Positions 9,778-18,697 of a stretch of DNA of 64,000 nucleotides are shown here, one piece after another. The notes beneath the pieces are model-generated. The model searched no databases. It saw nothing but the letters and a program-made list of their open reading frames with translations, and was not told the DNA's origin. Source of the DNA: Thioalkalivibrio sp. ALJ21 (GTDB taxonomy: Bacteria > Pseudomonadota > Gammaproteobacteria > Ectothiorhodospirales > Ectothiorhodospiraceae); assembly GCF_000378605.1 (NCBI RefSeq), contig NZ_KB905155.1, positions 310,001-374,000 of the forward strand, written 5' to 3'. The position numbers were made by a program, and so were the translations under genes. The first letter of the stretch is position 1. The number at the start of each line of letters is the position of its first letter.

Positions 9778-10509
9778 CTATGGGTCGACGCGCAGCGTCT
9801 CGCCCCCCAGCGCTTCGACCTTGGCGCGTACGGTGACGGACACCGTGGAGGTCCCGGCCTCCAGTGCGGGCTGGCTGGCGGACTCGTCCATCGCCCGCAT
9901 CGCCATCATCGGCTGCGGGCGGTCATAGCCGCTGTCGACGAGTTCGACCTCCACCGGGCGCAGCTCGGTGGCCCCCAGGGAACGTGCCATCGCGCGTGCC
10001 TGTTCCTTCCAGTCGTCCATGGCGGCCTCCAGCAAGACCTTGCGGTGCTCCTGCTGTGTCTCGCGGCTGAGCGAGAAGCGAATCTGACCAACGGTCAGTT
10101 CGTCTCCCTGAAGAACACCTACAAGCTCCGTCAGGCTGTCGAAATCACTGCCGACCAGTTCCAGGGTCTGCTGGACCTGCCAGGCTCTGATCTGGTCAGG
10201 TTCATCCCGGTCGTGGATGGCCTGCGTCGTGTAGCTGCGGGTCGAGGCCTCGACCGTGTCATAGTCTTCCGCGCGCGCCAGGGCCTGTTCCATACGGCGA
10301 TTCACCGTGGCTGCGGCGTCCCGCGCGTCCGGGGCACGGGCCTGGGCCTGCATCTGGACCGTCATGCGGTCATTCTCCACCTGCCGCTCGGCATGGCCGG
10401 AGAGCGTCAGTGTGGTGTTGCCATCGGCGCTGGCCAGGGCCGGGATCAGCAGCAGGGCGCTCAGCCAGAGGCATGCGACAAGGGGGCGCAGGAACGGAGT
10501 GCGGCTCAT
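9778..10509 (-). CDS. SIMPL-domain (DUF541) periplasmic protein
   Basis: 243 aa from ATG at 10509. A signal peptide (FLRPLVACLWLSALLLIPAL, cut after ALASA) precedes a DUF541/SIMPL domain. Typical features are the early TTLTLSGHAERQVENDRM strand, the alternating residue pattern, and the VSVTVRAKVEAL end. The family is envelope-located and linked to stress tolerance; its biochemistry is unclear. A longer in-frame start at 10572 lacks a ribosome site and would bury the signal peptide. It lies 19 bp downstream of egtB and may be co-transcribed. Confidence 0.82.
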   Translation of the reverse strand: MSRTPFLRPLVACLWLSALLLIPALASADGNTTLTLSGHAERQVENDRMTVQMQAQARAPDARDAAATVNRRMEQALARAEDYDTVEASTRSYTTQAIHDRDEPDQIRAWQVQQTLELVGSDFDSLTELVGVLQGDELTVGQIRFSLSRETQQEHRKVLLEAAMDDWKEQARAMARSLGATELRPVEVELVDSGYDRPQPMMAMRAMDESASQPALEAGTSTVSVTVRAKVEALGGETLRVDP

Positions 10510-10528
10510 GGGGTGATATCCGGTGGGG

Positions 10529-11731
10529 TCAGGGTTCCATCGTACGTGCGAGGCGCACGCCGGCAAAGACATGGCGTTTCTCCGGCGTGAAGAAATTGCG
10601 CATGCTGGGGCGTTTCAGTAACGGATCGCTCCAGTCGCTGCCGCCGCGCAGGACGTAATGCCGGCCGTCAAACCACGGGGCCGAGTATTCGTTGTAGGGG
10701 AAGGGGCGGAATCCGGGATAGGGCGCGAACGGATTCTCGCACCATTCCCAGACCCGGCCTGTGCCTCGCAGCGTTCCCTCGCGCTGGGCATGTTCCCATT
10801 CGTGCTCGTGGGGCAGCCGGGCGCCGGCCCACCGCGCGAAGGCCTCGGCCTCGAAGCGGGACACGCCCACCACCGGGGCATCGGGGTTGCGCTGGACCGT
10901 GCCCTCCGGCAGAACCTGCAGGCCAATGTCGGTCCCGGACCCGCGCCACCCGAGTGGGGCCTGGATGTCGTGGGCCTTGCGCCAGTCCCACCCCTCGCGG
11001 CTCCATAGTTCGGGACGGTGATAGCCGGCATCCTGTATGAAGGCTTGCCACTCCCCGTTGGTGACAGGGTCGCGCCGGATGGCAAAGGGCGCGAGATGCT
11101 TCCCGTGAACGCCCTTTTCATTGTCGAAGACCAGTACGTCGTCGCCGCCAACGGTGGCGTGCACGGCATCCCATTCGCGCCAGGATTGCGAGGTGATCTC
11201 GGGCGTCTGCAGGCGGGGCTCCGAGTGGGCAGGGGCAGCCCCCCGAAGGCGGGCAAACCAGCGCACCTGAGCCAGGGTCTCCAGGTGCATCGCGTGGTGC
11301 TGGGCAAGGAACCCCGTCAGGTACTCGTTGGCCATCAGCGGGTGGTCGAGGATCCCGGTGTGGCGGGCAAGCCAATCGCGATGCCGGAACTGTAGCCCGC
11401 GTCCCCATGGGATGAGTCGATCGAGGGCGGGCAGGCGTCCACCCCGGCGCCATTTGGGGCTGAGCTCGGGGAAATAGAGGTCATGCCAGTCCCGCGTGCG
11501 GGGTGGTGCGTGCCCGAGAATACGTTCACGCAGCCAGACGGCCTCGATGAAGTGGCAGTGGGCGTAGTGCCAGCCGATCGGGCTAAGGTCCGGGTGGTAC
11601 TGGTTACGCCAGATTTCGGTGGGTGTGCTTTCCAGTGCAGTGTTCAAGCGCTCGTGCTGACGGGCCAGGTCGTCCAGCAAGGACGAAGAAGAGACGAGGC
11701 TCGCTGGAGGGTCGAATGCTGGGGTGCTCAT
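10529..11731 (-). CDS. egtB: Ergothioneine biosynthesis protein EgtB (iron-dependent sulfoxide synthase)
   Basis: 400 aa with the EgtB architecture: an N-terminal DinB-like helical domain (1-170) and a C-terminal formylglycine-enzyme/C-type-lectin fold (about 200-400). The iron-binding HxxxHxE motif is HHAMHLE near residues 145-151, and an earlier His lies in GWHYAHCH near 53-60. The C-terminal domain shows VTNGEWQAFIQDAGY, GVSRFEAEAFARWAGARLP and VWEWCENPFAPYPGF. The enzyme joins hercynine to a thiol through a C-S bond with O2. A neighbouring EgtC argues that the donor is gamma-glutamylcysteine. Transcribed from egtC (15 bp gap). Confidence 0.93.
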   Translation of the reverse strand: MSTPAFDPPASLVSSSSLLDDLARQHERLNTALESTPTEIWRNQYHPDLSPIGWHYAHCHFIEAVWLRERILGHAPPRTRDWHDLYFPELSPKWRRGGRLPALDRLIPWGRGLQFRHRDWLARHTGILDHPLMANEYLTGFLAQHHAMHLETLAQVRWFARLRGAAPAHSEPRLQTPEITSQSWREWDAVHATVGGDDVLVFDNEKGVHGKHLAPFAIRRDPVTNGEWQAFIQDAGYHRPELWSREGWDWRKAHDIQAPLGWRGSGTDIGLQVLPEGTVQRNPDAPVVGVSRFEAEAFARWAGARLPHEHEWEHAQREGTLRGTGRVWEWCENPFAPYPGFRPFPYNEYSAPWFDGRHYVLRGGSDWSDPLLKRPSMRNFFTPEKRHVFAGVRLARTMEP

Positions 11732-11746
11732 ATCCGAGTGGAAAGG

Positions 11747-12529
11747 CTAGAGCGCGAGGAGTTCCGGTGGTTCGTCAGGATCGAGGATCAGGATGTGTCC
11801 TGAAGGGACGGGGCGCCAGCGCTCCCGGTCCGTCAACGGCTCGGAGGCGACGATTACCGAGTCCTCGGGGAAGTCGTCATCGTCGGACGTGTAGTACAGG
11901 CTGGGGCAGGGGCTGTTGATCGCATGGCGGCTGGCGACCAGACGGCGCCCGTCGGACAAGAGGACGTTGAGCAGAGCCATCTCGTCGCCGAGCCAGGTTT
12001 CCAGTGTCGAGAAAGCCTCGCCCAGGGCGCCTTCCAGCGTGGCATTCTCGTCATCTGCCAGGAACTGGCGGACCAGGGCGAACAGGTACTCGGAATCTGT
12101 GGTGCCCTGGATGCCCGCCTCGATCTCGGGCGTCAGCAGGTTCTCGATCTGCCGGCGGATCTGCGGCCTGAAGCCGCCAATGAGGCCATTGTGGCTGTAG
12201 AGCAGCCCGTCGGTGGCGAACGGCTGGGCATTGACCGTGTCGCCTCCGAACCCGGGGGTCGCACTGCGAATGGCGGAGATCCACAGCGGTTCTTCCAGTG
12301 TTTCGGCGAGCGCCTGCAGGTTCGGGTCCTGCCAGAGGGGGTCGGCACGCCGGTAGCAGCGCGCAGTGCCGTCCTCACTGAACCAGCCAAACCCGAACCC
12401 GTCCGCATTGACACGGGCGTAGACCAGCTCTTGCGGCGCAATCGCCTGCTCGATCAGATTGTGCGGTGGATCCAGCAATACCCGTCTGAGTGTCAGCGGT
12501 GGGCCCAGATAGGCTAGATGGCGACACAT
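11747..12529 (-). CDS. egtC: Class II glutamine amidotransferase EgtC-like hydrolase
   Basis: 260 aa. It starts MCRHLAYLGPPLTL, placing the nucleophilic Cys at position 2 after Met removal, as in N-terminal-nucleophile amidotransferases. SHNGLIGGF and TTDSEYLFALV are substrate-pocket motifs. In ergothioneine synthesis EgtC removes glutamate from the gamma-glutamyl-hercynylcysteine sulfoxide made by EgtB. The position between egtB and the divergent egtD supports this role over other class II amidotransferases. Its start codon is only 35 bp from that of egtD, leaving almost no intergenic DNA for two promoters. Confidence 0.92.
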   Translation of the reverse strand: MCRHLAYLGPPLTLRRVLLDPPHNLIEQAIAPQELVYARVNADGFGFGWFSEDGTARCYRRADPLWQDPNLQALAETLEEPLWISAIRSATPGFGGDTVNAQPFATDGLLYSHNGLIGGFRPQIRRQIENLLTPEIEAGIQGTTDSEYLFALVRQFLADDENATLEGALGEAFSTLETWLGDEMALLNVLLSDGRRLVASRHAINSPCPSLYYTSDDDDFPEDSVIVASEPLTDRERWRPVPSGHILILDPDEPPELLAL

Positions 12530-12564
12530 TGGCGCGGACTCGCGGTTGGGAGGTCAGGAGTTTC

Positions 12565-13629
12565 ATGGTAGCGTGCCGGGAACCCCGAAGCACGGATGTG
12601 CCCATGAAGCCCGAGAGTCCTGCCATGCCGCTCCCGGAGCGCTACACCCGTCATGTGGTGCAGGTGCGTGACCCGCATGCGGAGCTGGTGGCGGACTTTT
12701 GCGAGGGCATGCTGGAGGCACCGCGCTGGCTGCCGCCAAAGTACTTCTACGATGCCCGTGGTTCGCAGCTTTTCGATGCCATCTGCGACACGCCCGAGTA
12801 TTACCCCACGCGTCTTGAATCGGCCCTGCTGGAGTCCCGAGCGACCGAGATCGTCGAGGCCTCGGGTGCCCACACACTGATCGAGCTCGGCAGCGGGACC
12901 TCGCGCAAGACCGAGTACCTGATAGCGGCGTTGAACGAGCGTGTCGACGATCCGTATTACGTTGCCAATGATGTCTGTGGCGAGATCCTCGACGAGGCGG
13001 CCGAGCGACTACTGGGACGATTCCCCACACTCGTGATCGAGGCGCTGTGTGGTGACTATCTCGCCGCGCTTTCGGCCCTTCCAACGCTGACACCTGTCCC
13101 AGCGGCCCCGCGCCTATTCACCTTTCTCGGCGGCAGCCTGGGGAACTTCGAGGATGCGGAGGCGATCGCCCTGCTGTCCAAGATTTGCGCTGCCATGGGT
13201 GCGGAGGATCGGCTCCTGCTCGGGCTGGATCGGGTCAAGGCCATCCCCGTTCTGGAGGCGGCCTACAACGACGCGGCTGGTGTGACGGCGGCGTTCAACC
13301 TGAACCTGCTGTCCGTCCTCAATCGTGAGTTGGGAGCGGACTTTGATCCCGACGGTTTCCGCCATCGCGCCCCGTTCGTCCAGGCGCATTCCCGCATCGA
13401 GATGCATCTGGTCGCCCAGGGTGACCAGACCGTCCAGGTCTCCGAACCCGCAACCACTCTGCAGTTCGCCGATGGCGAGTCCATTCGCACCGAGATCTCG
13501 CGCAAGTTTACGCGCCCGATGGTGCAGCAACTGCTGTCCGGCGCCGGACTGGCGCAGGTGGCGGAGTGGTCGGCGCCGGACGAGGCCTACAGCCTGTTCC
13601 TGCTGGCCCCGGGGGGCGCACAGGCATGA
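12565..13629 (+). CDS. egtD: L-histidine N-alpha-trimethyltransferase EgtD
   Basis: SAM-dependent enzyme that trimethylates histidine to hercynine, the first ergothioneine step. Motifs are YFYDARGSQLFDAICDTPEY, LIELGSGTSRKTEYLIAAL (SAM loop) and LFTFLGGSLGNF, all typical of the EgtD/DUF2260 family. The start is set by AGGAG at 12556-12560 four bases before ATG 12565 (354 aa). ATG 12604 and 12625 are shorter in-frame choices that match the family N-terminus but lack a good ribosome site. The stop overlaps the sixA start (ATGA). Confidence 0.94.
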   Translation: MVACREPRSTDVPMKPESPAMPLPERYTRHVVQVRDPHAELVADFCEGMLEAPRWLPPKYFYDARGSQLFDAICDTPEYYPTRLESALLESRATEIVEASGAHTLIELGSGTSRKTEYLIAALNERVDDPYYVANDVCGEILDEAAERLLGRFPTLVIEALCGDYLAALSALPTLTPVPAAPRLFTFLGGSLGNFEDAEAIALLSKICAAMGAEDRLLLGLDRVKAIPVLEAAYNDAAGVTAAFNLNLLSVLNRELGADFDPDGFRHRAPFVQAHSRIEMHLVAQGDQTVQVSEPATTLQFADGESIRTEISRKFTRPMVQQLLSGAGLAQVAEWSAPDEAYSLFLLAPGGAQA

Positions 13630-14138
13630 GCCGGAGCCCGCGTCTCGTGCTGGTCCGACACGCCCAGGCCGGCAACGCAGGGGACTGGGAAGGTGCCGAC
13701 CGGGATCGGCCGTTGAGCGAGGCCGGCCAGGTGAGTGCCCGGCGCCTGGGGGCCTCGCTGACCCACTTGCTTCCCGGCCATGTGGAACTGCTGACCAGCC
13801 CCTACCTGCGCGCGCGTCAGACGGCGTCACCCATCGCCGAAGCACTGGGTGTGCCGGTGCGCCAGAAGAAATGGCTGGCCCCCGGGCAGGTGGCCGGCGT
13901 CGAACTGGAGGCACTGGCGGCGCGCCTGCCGGCGGACGGCAGCTTGGTGGTGGTCGGCCATGAGCCGGACCTCTCCTCGCTGGCGGGACGCCTGATGGGC
14001 TGTCCGTTGGGGGCTTCCGGGGTGCATATGGGCAAGGGTTCGGCATGCGCCCTGGGAGGCGGTCTGCCCGGTCCCATGCAATTGTCCTGGCTGTTGCCCC
14101 GCCGAGTGCTGGAGGACCTCTCGGGAGACCACGGGTAG
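13626..14138 (+). CDS. sixA: Phosphohistidine phosphatase SixA
   Basis: 170 aa histidine-phosphatase-fold protein. The catalytic RHG-like motif is LVLVRHAQAG at the N-terminus (His12). LTSPYLRARQTASPIAEAL and VVVGHEPDLSSLAGRLMG (second catalytic His) complete the active site. The short length is that of SixA rather than of phosphoglycerate mutase. ATG 13626 overlaps the egtD stop. ppx follows 2 bp after its stop, so egtD-sixA-ppx is likely one transcript. Confidence 0.9.
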   Translation: MSRSPRLVLVRHAQAGNAGDWEGADRDRPLSEAGQVSARRLGASLTHLLPGHVELLTSPYLRARQTASPIAEALGVPVRQKKWLAPGQVAGVELEALAARLPADGSLVVVGHEPDLSSLAGRLMGCPLGASGVHMGKGSACALGGGLPGPMQLSWLLPRRVLEDLSGDHG

Positions 14139-14140
14139 AT

Positions 14141-15640
14141 ATGAATATGGACGGGCAGGGCGAGACTGTCGCGGCAGTCGATCTGGGCTCCAACAGCTTC
14201 CACATGATCGTGGCCCGGCGTCACGAGGGCGAGGTCCTGAAAATGGACCGGCTCAAGGAAACGGTGCGACTGGCCAGTGGCCTGGATGGCCGCGGTCGTC
14301 TGGATGCAACGGTCGAACGCCGCGCACTGGATTGCCTCGAACGTTTCGGCCAGCGACTGCGCCAGCTACGCCAGGGCAGTGTGCGCGTCGTGGGCACCAA
14401 TACGCTGCGCCAGATGGCCGACAGTCAACGTTTTCTGGTCGCCGCGGAGCAGGCCCTCGGGCATCCGGTGGAGGTCATTGCCGGGCGCGAGGAGGCGCGG
14501 CTGATTTATCTGGGTGTGGCCCATACGCTCGCCGATGACGAGGGCCGTCGCCTGGTGATGGACATCGGCGGCGGCAGCACCGAGTTCATTATTGGCGAAC
14601 GCTTCCGCCCCATCCTCGCTGAAAGCCTGGAAATGGGCTGCGTGACCTTCACCCAGAGGCACTTCTCCGATGGCCACCTGACCCCCCGGGCGTTTGCCGC
14701 CGCCGAGCTGCATGCCGGCCAGGAGTTGCAGCCGATTGCCGCTACCTACCGCGAAGCCGGGTGGGATCAGGCGTTGGGAGCCTCCGGCACCATCCTGGCG
14801 CTGGATCGTATCGTGCGCGAGACCGGGATTGACGAGGCACCGGGCATGACGCTTGATGCGTTGCGCACCTTGCGCGAACGCATGATCGAGGTCGGGCGCC
14901 TGGACAAGCTGGAGCTGCCGGGTCTGGCCGAGGACCGGGTACCGGTGATTGCGGGCGGACTGGCAGTGCTGATCGGGGCGTTCGAGGCGCTGGGGATCGA
15001 GCGGCTGCATCCTTCCGATGGCGCCCTGCGCGAGGGGGTGATCCACGATCTCCTGGGCCGTTTCCGGCACGAGGATGTACGGGGCCTGACCATCCACAAC
15101 CTGCGTCGCCGTTTTGCCGTGGACGAGGCGCAGGCCGAGCGGGTACAGGCCATGGCGGCGCGGCTGCTGGGGGCGGTCCGGGCCCGCTGGGGGCTGGACG
15201 AGAGCGACGGCGAGCGCCTGGACTGGGCGGCCGAGCTGCACGAGGTGGGGTTGGCGCTCGCGCACAGCAAGTACCACAAGCACGGCGAATACATCCTCAA
15301 CTGGGCCGATCTTCCGGGGTTCTCGCAACCCGAGCAGCACGAACTGGCGCTGCTGGTGCGCCTGCACCGCCGCGCGTTCAAGCCGAAACTGCTCAATGAC
15401 GTACGTCAGGCGCGGGTCGAGCCCCTTCTGCGTCTGGCCAGTCTGCTGCGACTGGCGGTGCTGCTTCACCGCTCGCGCGCGCCGGAGCCGCCGCCGCTGG
15501 AGCGGCTCGAGGCACGCGAACGCGGGCTGGTGCTGGGCTTTGCCGCTGGCTGGCTGGATGCGCATCCGCTCACGCGGGCGGATCTGGAGGAAGAGGCCGG
15601 GCAGTGGGCGCGCCACGACCTTGAACTGACTTTCAGCTAG
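14141..15640 (+). CDS. ppx: Exopolyphosphatase (Ppx/GppA family)
   Basis: 499 aa. The ASKHA-fold ATPase-like domain starts AAVDLGSNSFHMIVARRHEG, followed by VDATVERR-type helices, VMDIGGGSTEFIIG and GASGTILALDRI. A C-terminal HD-like helical domain (about 310-499) contains AAELHEVGLALAHSKYHKHG. It releases orthophosphate from polyphosphate; related GppA enzymes act on pppGpp. Placement opposite ppk favours Ppx. ATG 14141 gives the family N-terminus; an upstream in-frame ATG at 14045 lies inside sixA. The last 8 bases overlap the end of ppk. Confidence 0.95.
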   Translation: MNMDGQGETVAAVDLGSNSFHMIVARRHEGEVLKMDRLKETVRLASGLDGRGRLDATVERRALDCLERFGQRLRQLRQGSVRVVGTNTLRQMADSQRFLVAAEQALGHPVEVIAGREEARLIYLGVAHTLADDEGRRLVMDIGGGSTEFIIGERFRPILAESLEMGCVTFTQRHFSDGHLTPRAFAAAELHAGQELQPIAATYREAGWDQALGASGTILALDRIVRETGIDEAPGMTLDALRTLRERMIEVGRLDKLELPGLAEDRVPVIAGGLAVLIGAFEALGIERLHPSDGALREGVIHDLLGRFRHEDVRGLTIHNLRRRFAVDEAQAERVQAMAARLLGAVRARWGLDESDGERLDWAAELHEVGLALAHSKYHKHGEYILNWADLPGFSQPEQHELALLVRLHRRAFKPKLLNDVRQARVEPLLRLASLLRLAVLLHRSRAPEPPPLERLEARERGLVLGFAAGWLDAHPLTRADLEEEAGQWARHDLELTFS

Positions 15641-17705
15641 CGAGGGTCTTGAGCAACTGCTGCTGTGCCGAATGGGGTGCTTCGTCCGCGGCCGGCTGGA
15701 CCCGCTGGTAACTCCCGTTGGCCTGCAGGGTCCAGGCACTGGCGGTATCCCGCAGGTAGTTGAAGAGTGATTCTTCCGCGACCCGGTCGCGCATCGCGGT
15801 ATCGCGAATCGGAAAGGCGACCTCCACCCGGCGAAAGAAATTGCGGGGCATCCAGTCGGCGCTGGATAGATACAGCTCGGGCTCGCCCCCATTCTCGAAG
15901 TAGAACACCCGCGAGTGCTCCAGAAAACGGCCAAGCACCGAGCGCACCTCGATGTTCTCGGAGATGCCCGGCACGCCTGGTCGCAGGCTGCAGATGCCGC
16001 GCACGATCAGCTGAATCTTCACGCCCGCCTGTGATGCGCGATAAAGCGCCTGGATGATGCCGGTCTCGTTCAGCGAGTTCATGCGCGCGACGATCCGCGC
16101 CGGCCGACCGTCGCGCGCGTTCTCGGCCTCACGTTCGATCTTCTCGCACATGGCATCGTGCAGACGGAAAGGCGCCTGGATCAGTTCGCGCAGGCGCTCC
16201 ACCTTGCCAAGGCCCGTGAGCTGTTGAAACACGCGATGCACGTCCTCGGTGAGTACCGGGTCGGCCGTCAGCAGGCCGTAATCGGTATAGGCCTTGGCGG
16301 TGCCCGAGTGATAGTTGCCCGTGCCCAGGTGGGCATAGCGGACCAGCTTGTCGCCGTTACGACGTACCACCAGGGCGAGCTTCGCATGCGTCTTGTAGCC
16401 GACCACGCCGTAGGTCACATGTACGCCCGCATCCTGCATTCGGTTGGCCAGTTCGATGTTGTCCGCCTCGTCGAAGCGGGCGCGCAGCTCGATGACGACG
16501 GTCACCTCCTTGCCCGACTGCGCGGCCTCGATCAACGTTTCGACCAGTGGTGACTGGGTGCCTGTGCGATAAAGCGTCTGCTTGATCGCCAGCACGCGCG
16601 GGTCGCTGGCGGCCTGGCGCAGGAAATCCACCACCGGCATGAACGACTGGTAGGGATGATGCAGCAGCAGGTCCTGCTCGCGGATGGAGGCGAAGATGCT
16701 TTCACCGCTGGCATCCGTGCGCGGCAGGGCGGGGATGAATGGGGGAAACTTGAGGTCGGGCCGGTCGACCAGGTCGTACACGGCCATCATGCGGTTCAGG
16801 TTGACCAGTCCGGTGACCTGGTAAAGATCGTCTGCCTCCAGATGGAACTCCTGCAGCAGGAACTGCGCGACCTCGTCCGGGCAGTTGTCCGCGACCTCCA
16901 GGCGTACCCCCGCACCGTAGTTGCGCTGGGGCAATTCGCCTTCCAGCGCGTTCAGCAGGTCGTCGATCTCCTCTTCCTGCACGAACAGATCGGAGTTGCG
17001 GGTTAGCCGGAACTGGTAGCAGCCGGTGACCTTCATACCCTTGAACAGCTCGCTGACGTGGGCGTGCAGGATGGACGACAGCAGCACGAAATCGGAATCG
17101 CCGCTGGCCACCTCGCGCGGGAGTTTCACCAGACGCGGGAGGGAGCGTGGCGCCTGGACCACCGCGCGTCCGGACTCGCGGCCGAACGCATCCTTGCCCT
17201 TTAGCGTGACGATGAAGTTCAGGCTCTTGTTCAGGATGCGCGGAAACGGGTGCGCGGGGTCGAGCCCGATCGGACTCAGGACCGGCTGCAGCTGCTCGTG
17301 GAAGAACTGGCGAACCCAGGCTTTTTGCTGCTCGCTCCAGTGCGAACGACGCACAAAATGGATGCCTTCCTCGGCCAGTGCCGGTATCAGTTCGTCGTTG
17401 AGCGCGCGATACTGATCGTCCACCAGGGCGTGCGCCCGGGGCGCGATCAGGCGCAGCTGTTCCGTCGCGGACAAGCCATCCGGTCCTGGCGCCTGGACGT
17501 TCAGGTCGATCTGCTGACGCAGCGATCCGACGCGGACCTCGAAGAACTCGTCGAGGTTGGTGGACGAGATGCTCAGGTAGCGCAGCCGCTCCAGCAGGGG
17601 AAAGCCCGGGTCGCGTGCCAGTTCCAGCACGCGCCGGTTGAATTCCAGCAGTGACAGCTCGCGGTTGAGAAAGAGCTCGGTATCGGTCACGTCGGCATCC
17701 GGCAT
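15633..17705 (-). CDS. ppk: Polyphosphate kinase Ppk1
   Basis: 690 aa, the standard Ppk1 length. The N-terminal domain begins FLNRELSLLEFNRRVLELA; the catalytic core has YAHLGTGNYHSGTAKAYTDY with the autophosphorylated His, then ARIVARMNSLNE and RGICSLRPGVPG. It reversibly makes polyphosphate from ATP and sits next to its degradative partner. It converges with ppx, the two stops overlapping by 8 bases. No Shine-Dalgarno sequence is visible before ATG 17705; instead a 9-bp stem-loop lies 5 bp upstream of it. Confidence 0.97.
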   Translation of the reverse strand: MPDADVTDTELFLNRELSLLEFNRRVLELARDPGFPLLERLRYLSISSTNLDEFFEVRVGSLRQQIDLNVQAPGPDGLSATEQLRLIAPRAHALVDDQYRALNDELIPALAEEGIHFVRRSHWSEQQKAWVRQFFHEQLQPVLSPIGLDPAHPFPRILNKSLNFIVTLKGKDAFGRESGRAVVQAPRSLPRLVKLPREVASGDSDFVLLSSILHAHVSELFKGMKVTGCYQFRLTRNSDLFVQEEEIDDLLNALEGELPQRNYGAGVRLEVADNCPDEVAQFLLQEFHLEADDLYQVTGLVNLNRMMAVYDLVDRPDLKFPPFIPALPRTDASGESIFASIREQDLLLHHPYQSFMPVVDFLRQAASDPRVLAIKQTLYRTGTQSPLVETLIEAAQSGKEVTVVIELRARFDEADNIELANRMQDAGVHVTYGVVGYKTHAKLALVVRRNGDKLVRYAHLGTGNYHSGTAKAYTDYGLLTADPVLTEDVHRVFQQLTGLGKVERLRELIQAPFRLHDAMCEKIEREAENARDGRPARIVARMNSLNETGIIQALYRASQAGVKIQLIVRGICSLRPGVPGISENIEVRSVLGRFLEHSRVFYFENGGEPELYLSSADWMPRNFFRRVEVAFPIRDTAMRDRVAEESLFNYLRDTASAWTLQANGSYQRVQPAADEAPHSAQQQLLKTLAS

Positions 17706-17710
17706 GCACG

Positions 17711-17767
17711 ACTCGGGGCAAGGGTGGGGCCCCGAGTGTAGGTATGCATTATGTCAGTTTCGTGACA
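17711..17767 (-). promoter_or_regulatory. ppk leader: 9-bp hairpin and TGTCA/TGACA inverted repeat
   Basis: ACTCGGGGC at 17711-17719 pairs with GCCCCGAGT at 17729-17737, directly upstream of the ppk ATG. Further upstream, TGTCA and TGACA (17752-17767, 6-bp spacer) form an inverted repeat. There is no T tract, so a terminator is unlikely. The hairpin could mask translation initiation or protect the 5' end. The repeat is not a Pho box, because the halves are inverted and not 11 bp apart in tandem. Function unknown. Confidence 0.35.
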
Positions 17768-17782
17768 GGCCGAGCGAAGGTC

Positions 17783-18697
17783 TCAGGCTCCACGGGTCAG
17801 CAGGAATTCCATCAGGGCCTTCTGCGCGTGCAGCCGGTTTTCCGCCTCGTCCCAGACCACGCTTTGTGGGCCTTCGAGGACCTCGGTGGAGACCTCTTCC
17901 TCGCGGTGCGCGGGCAGGCAGTGCATGAACAGGGCGTCGTCGTTGGCCAGACGCATCAGGTCGGCGTCCACGAAGAACCCGGAAAAGGCCCGGCGGCGGG
18001 CGCTCTTTTCCTGCTCCTGCCCCATGCTGGCCCAGACGTCGGTGACGACGAGGTCGGCACCCTCGGCCGCCGCGCGCGCATCGCGGGTCAGTTCGAAATG
18101 GTCGCGCGTGGCATCCACGACGTCCTCTTCCGGGTCGTAGCCCTCGGGACAGGCCGCCACAAGCTGGAAGTCCAGCAAGTGCGCGGCATACATGTAGCTG
18201 TGGCACATGTTGTTGCCGTCGCCAATCCAGGCCACGCGCTTGCCCCGGATGTCGCCCCGGTGTTCGAGATAGGTCTGCAGGTCAGCCAGCAGCTGCGCGG
18301 GATGTTCCCGGTCGGTCAGACCATTGATCACGGGAACCGAGGAGTGCTGGGCGAACAGTTCGATCTTCTCGTGCTCGTAGGTGCGGATCATCACGCAATC
18401 CACCATGCGCGAGAGTACGCGGGCGGTGTCCTCGATCGGCTCCCCGCGACCCAGCTGGGTGTCGCGCGGGGACAGGAACAGGGCGTTGCCGCCCAGTTGC
18501 TGCATGCCGACTTCGAACGAGACGCGCGTCCGGGTGGAGGACTTCTCGAAGATCATCCCCAGGGTCTTGCCGCGCAGGATGTCATCGTGGTGCTCGCCTG
18601 CGTGGGTCTGGCGCTTCAGCTCGATGGCCCGCGCCAGCACGGCGCGCGTCTCGTCCGCGGAAAGGTCATGGAATGACAGGAAATGGCGGGGTTTCAT
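17783..18697 (-). CDS. argF: Ornithine carbamoyltransferase
   Basis: 304 aa. It condenses ornithine and carbamoyl phosphate to citrulline in arginine synthesis. The carbamoyl-phosphate motif is [18 protein letters not shown], and the ornithine-side motif is [27 protein letters not shown] is also typical. ATG 18697 overlaps the argD stop (ATGA) and gives [21 protein letters not shown] longer in-frame extension to 19006 is argD shadow sequence. argD-argF form a tight two-gene operon. Confidence 0.97.
   Translation of the reverse strand: MKPRHFLSFHDLSADETRAVLARAIELKRQTHAGEHHDDILRGKTLGMIFEKSSTRTRVSFEVGMQQLGGNALFLSPRDTQLGRGEPIEDTARVLSRMVDCVMIRTYEHEKIELFAQHSSVPVINGLTDREHPAQLLADLQTYLEHRGDIRGKRVAWIGDGNNMCHSYMYAAHLLDFQLVAACPEGYDPEEDVVDATRDHFELTRDARAAAEGADLVVTDVWASMGQEQEKSARRRAFSGFFVDADLMRLANDDALFMHCLPAHREEEVSTEVLEGPQSVVWDEAENRLHAQKALMEFLLTRGA

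Noticed and set aside
17751-17767. Possible Pho box upstream of ppk
   Set aside because: Only one TGACA half-site is in the right orientation; the other is inverted and not at 11-bp spacing.
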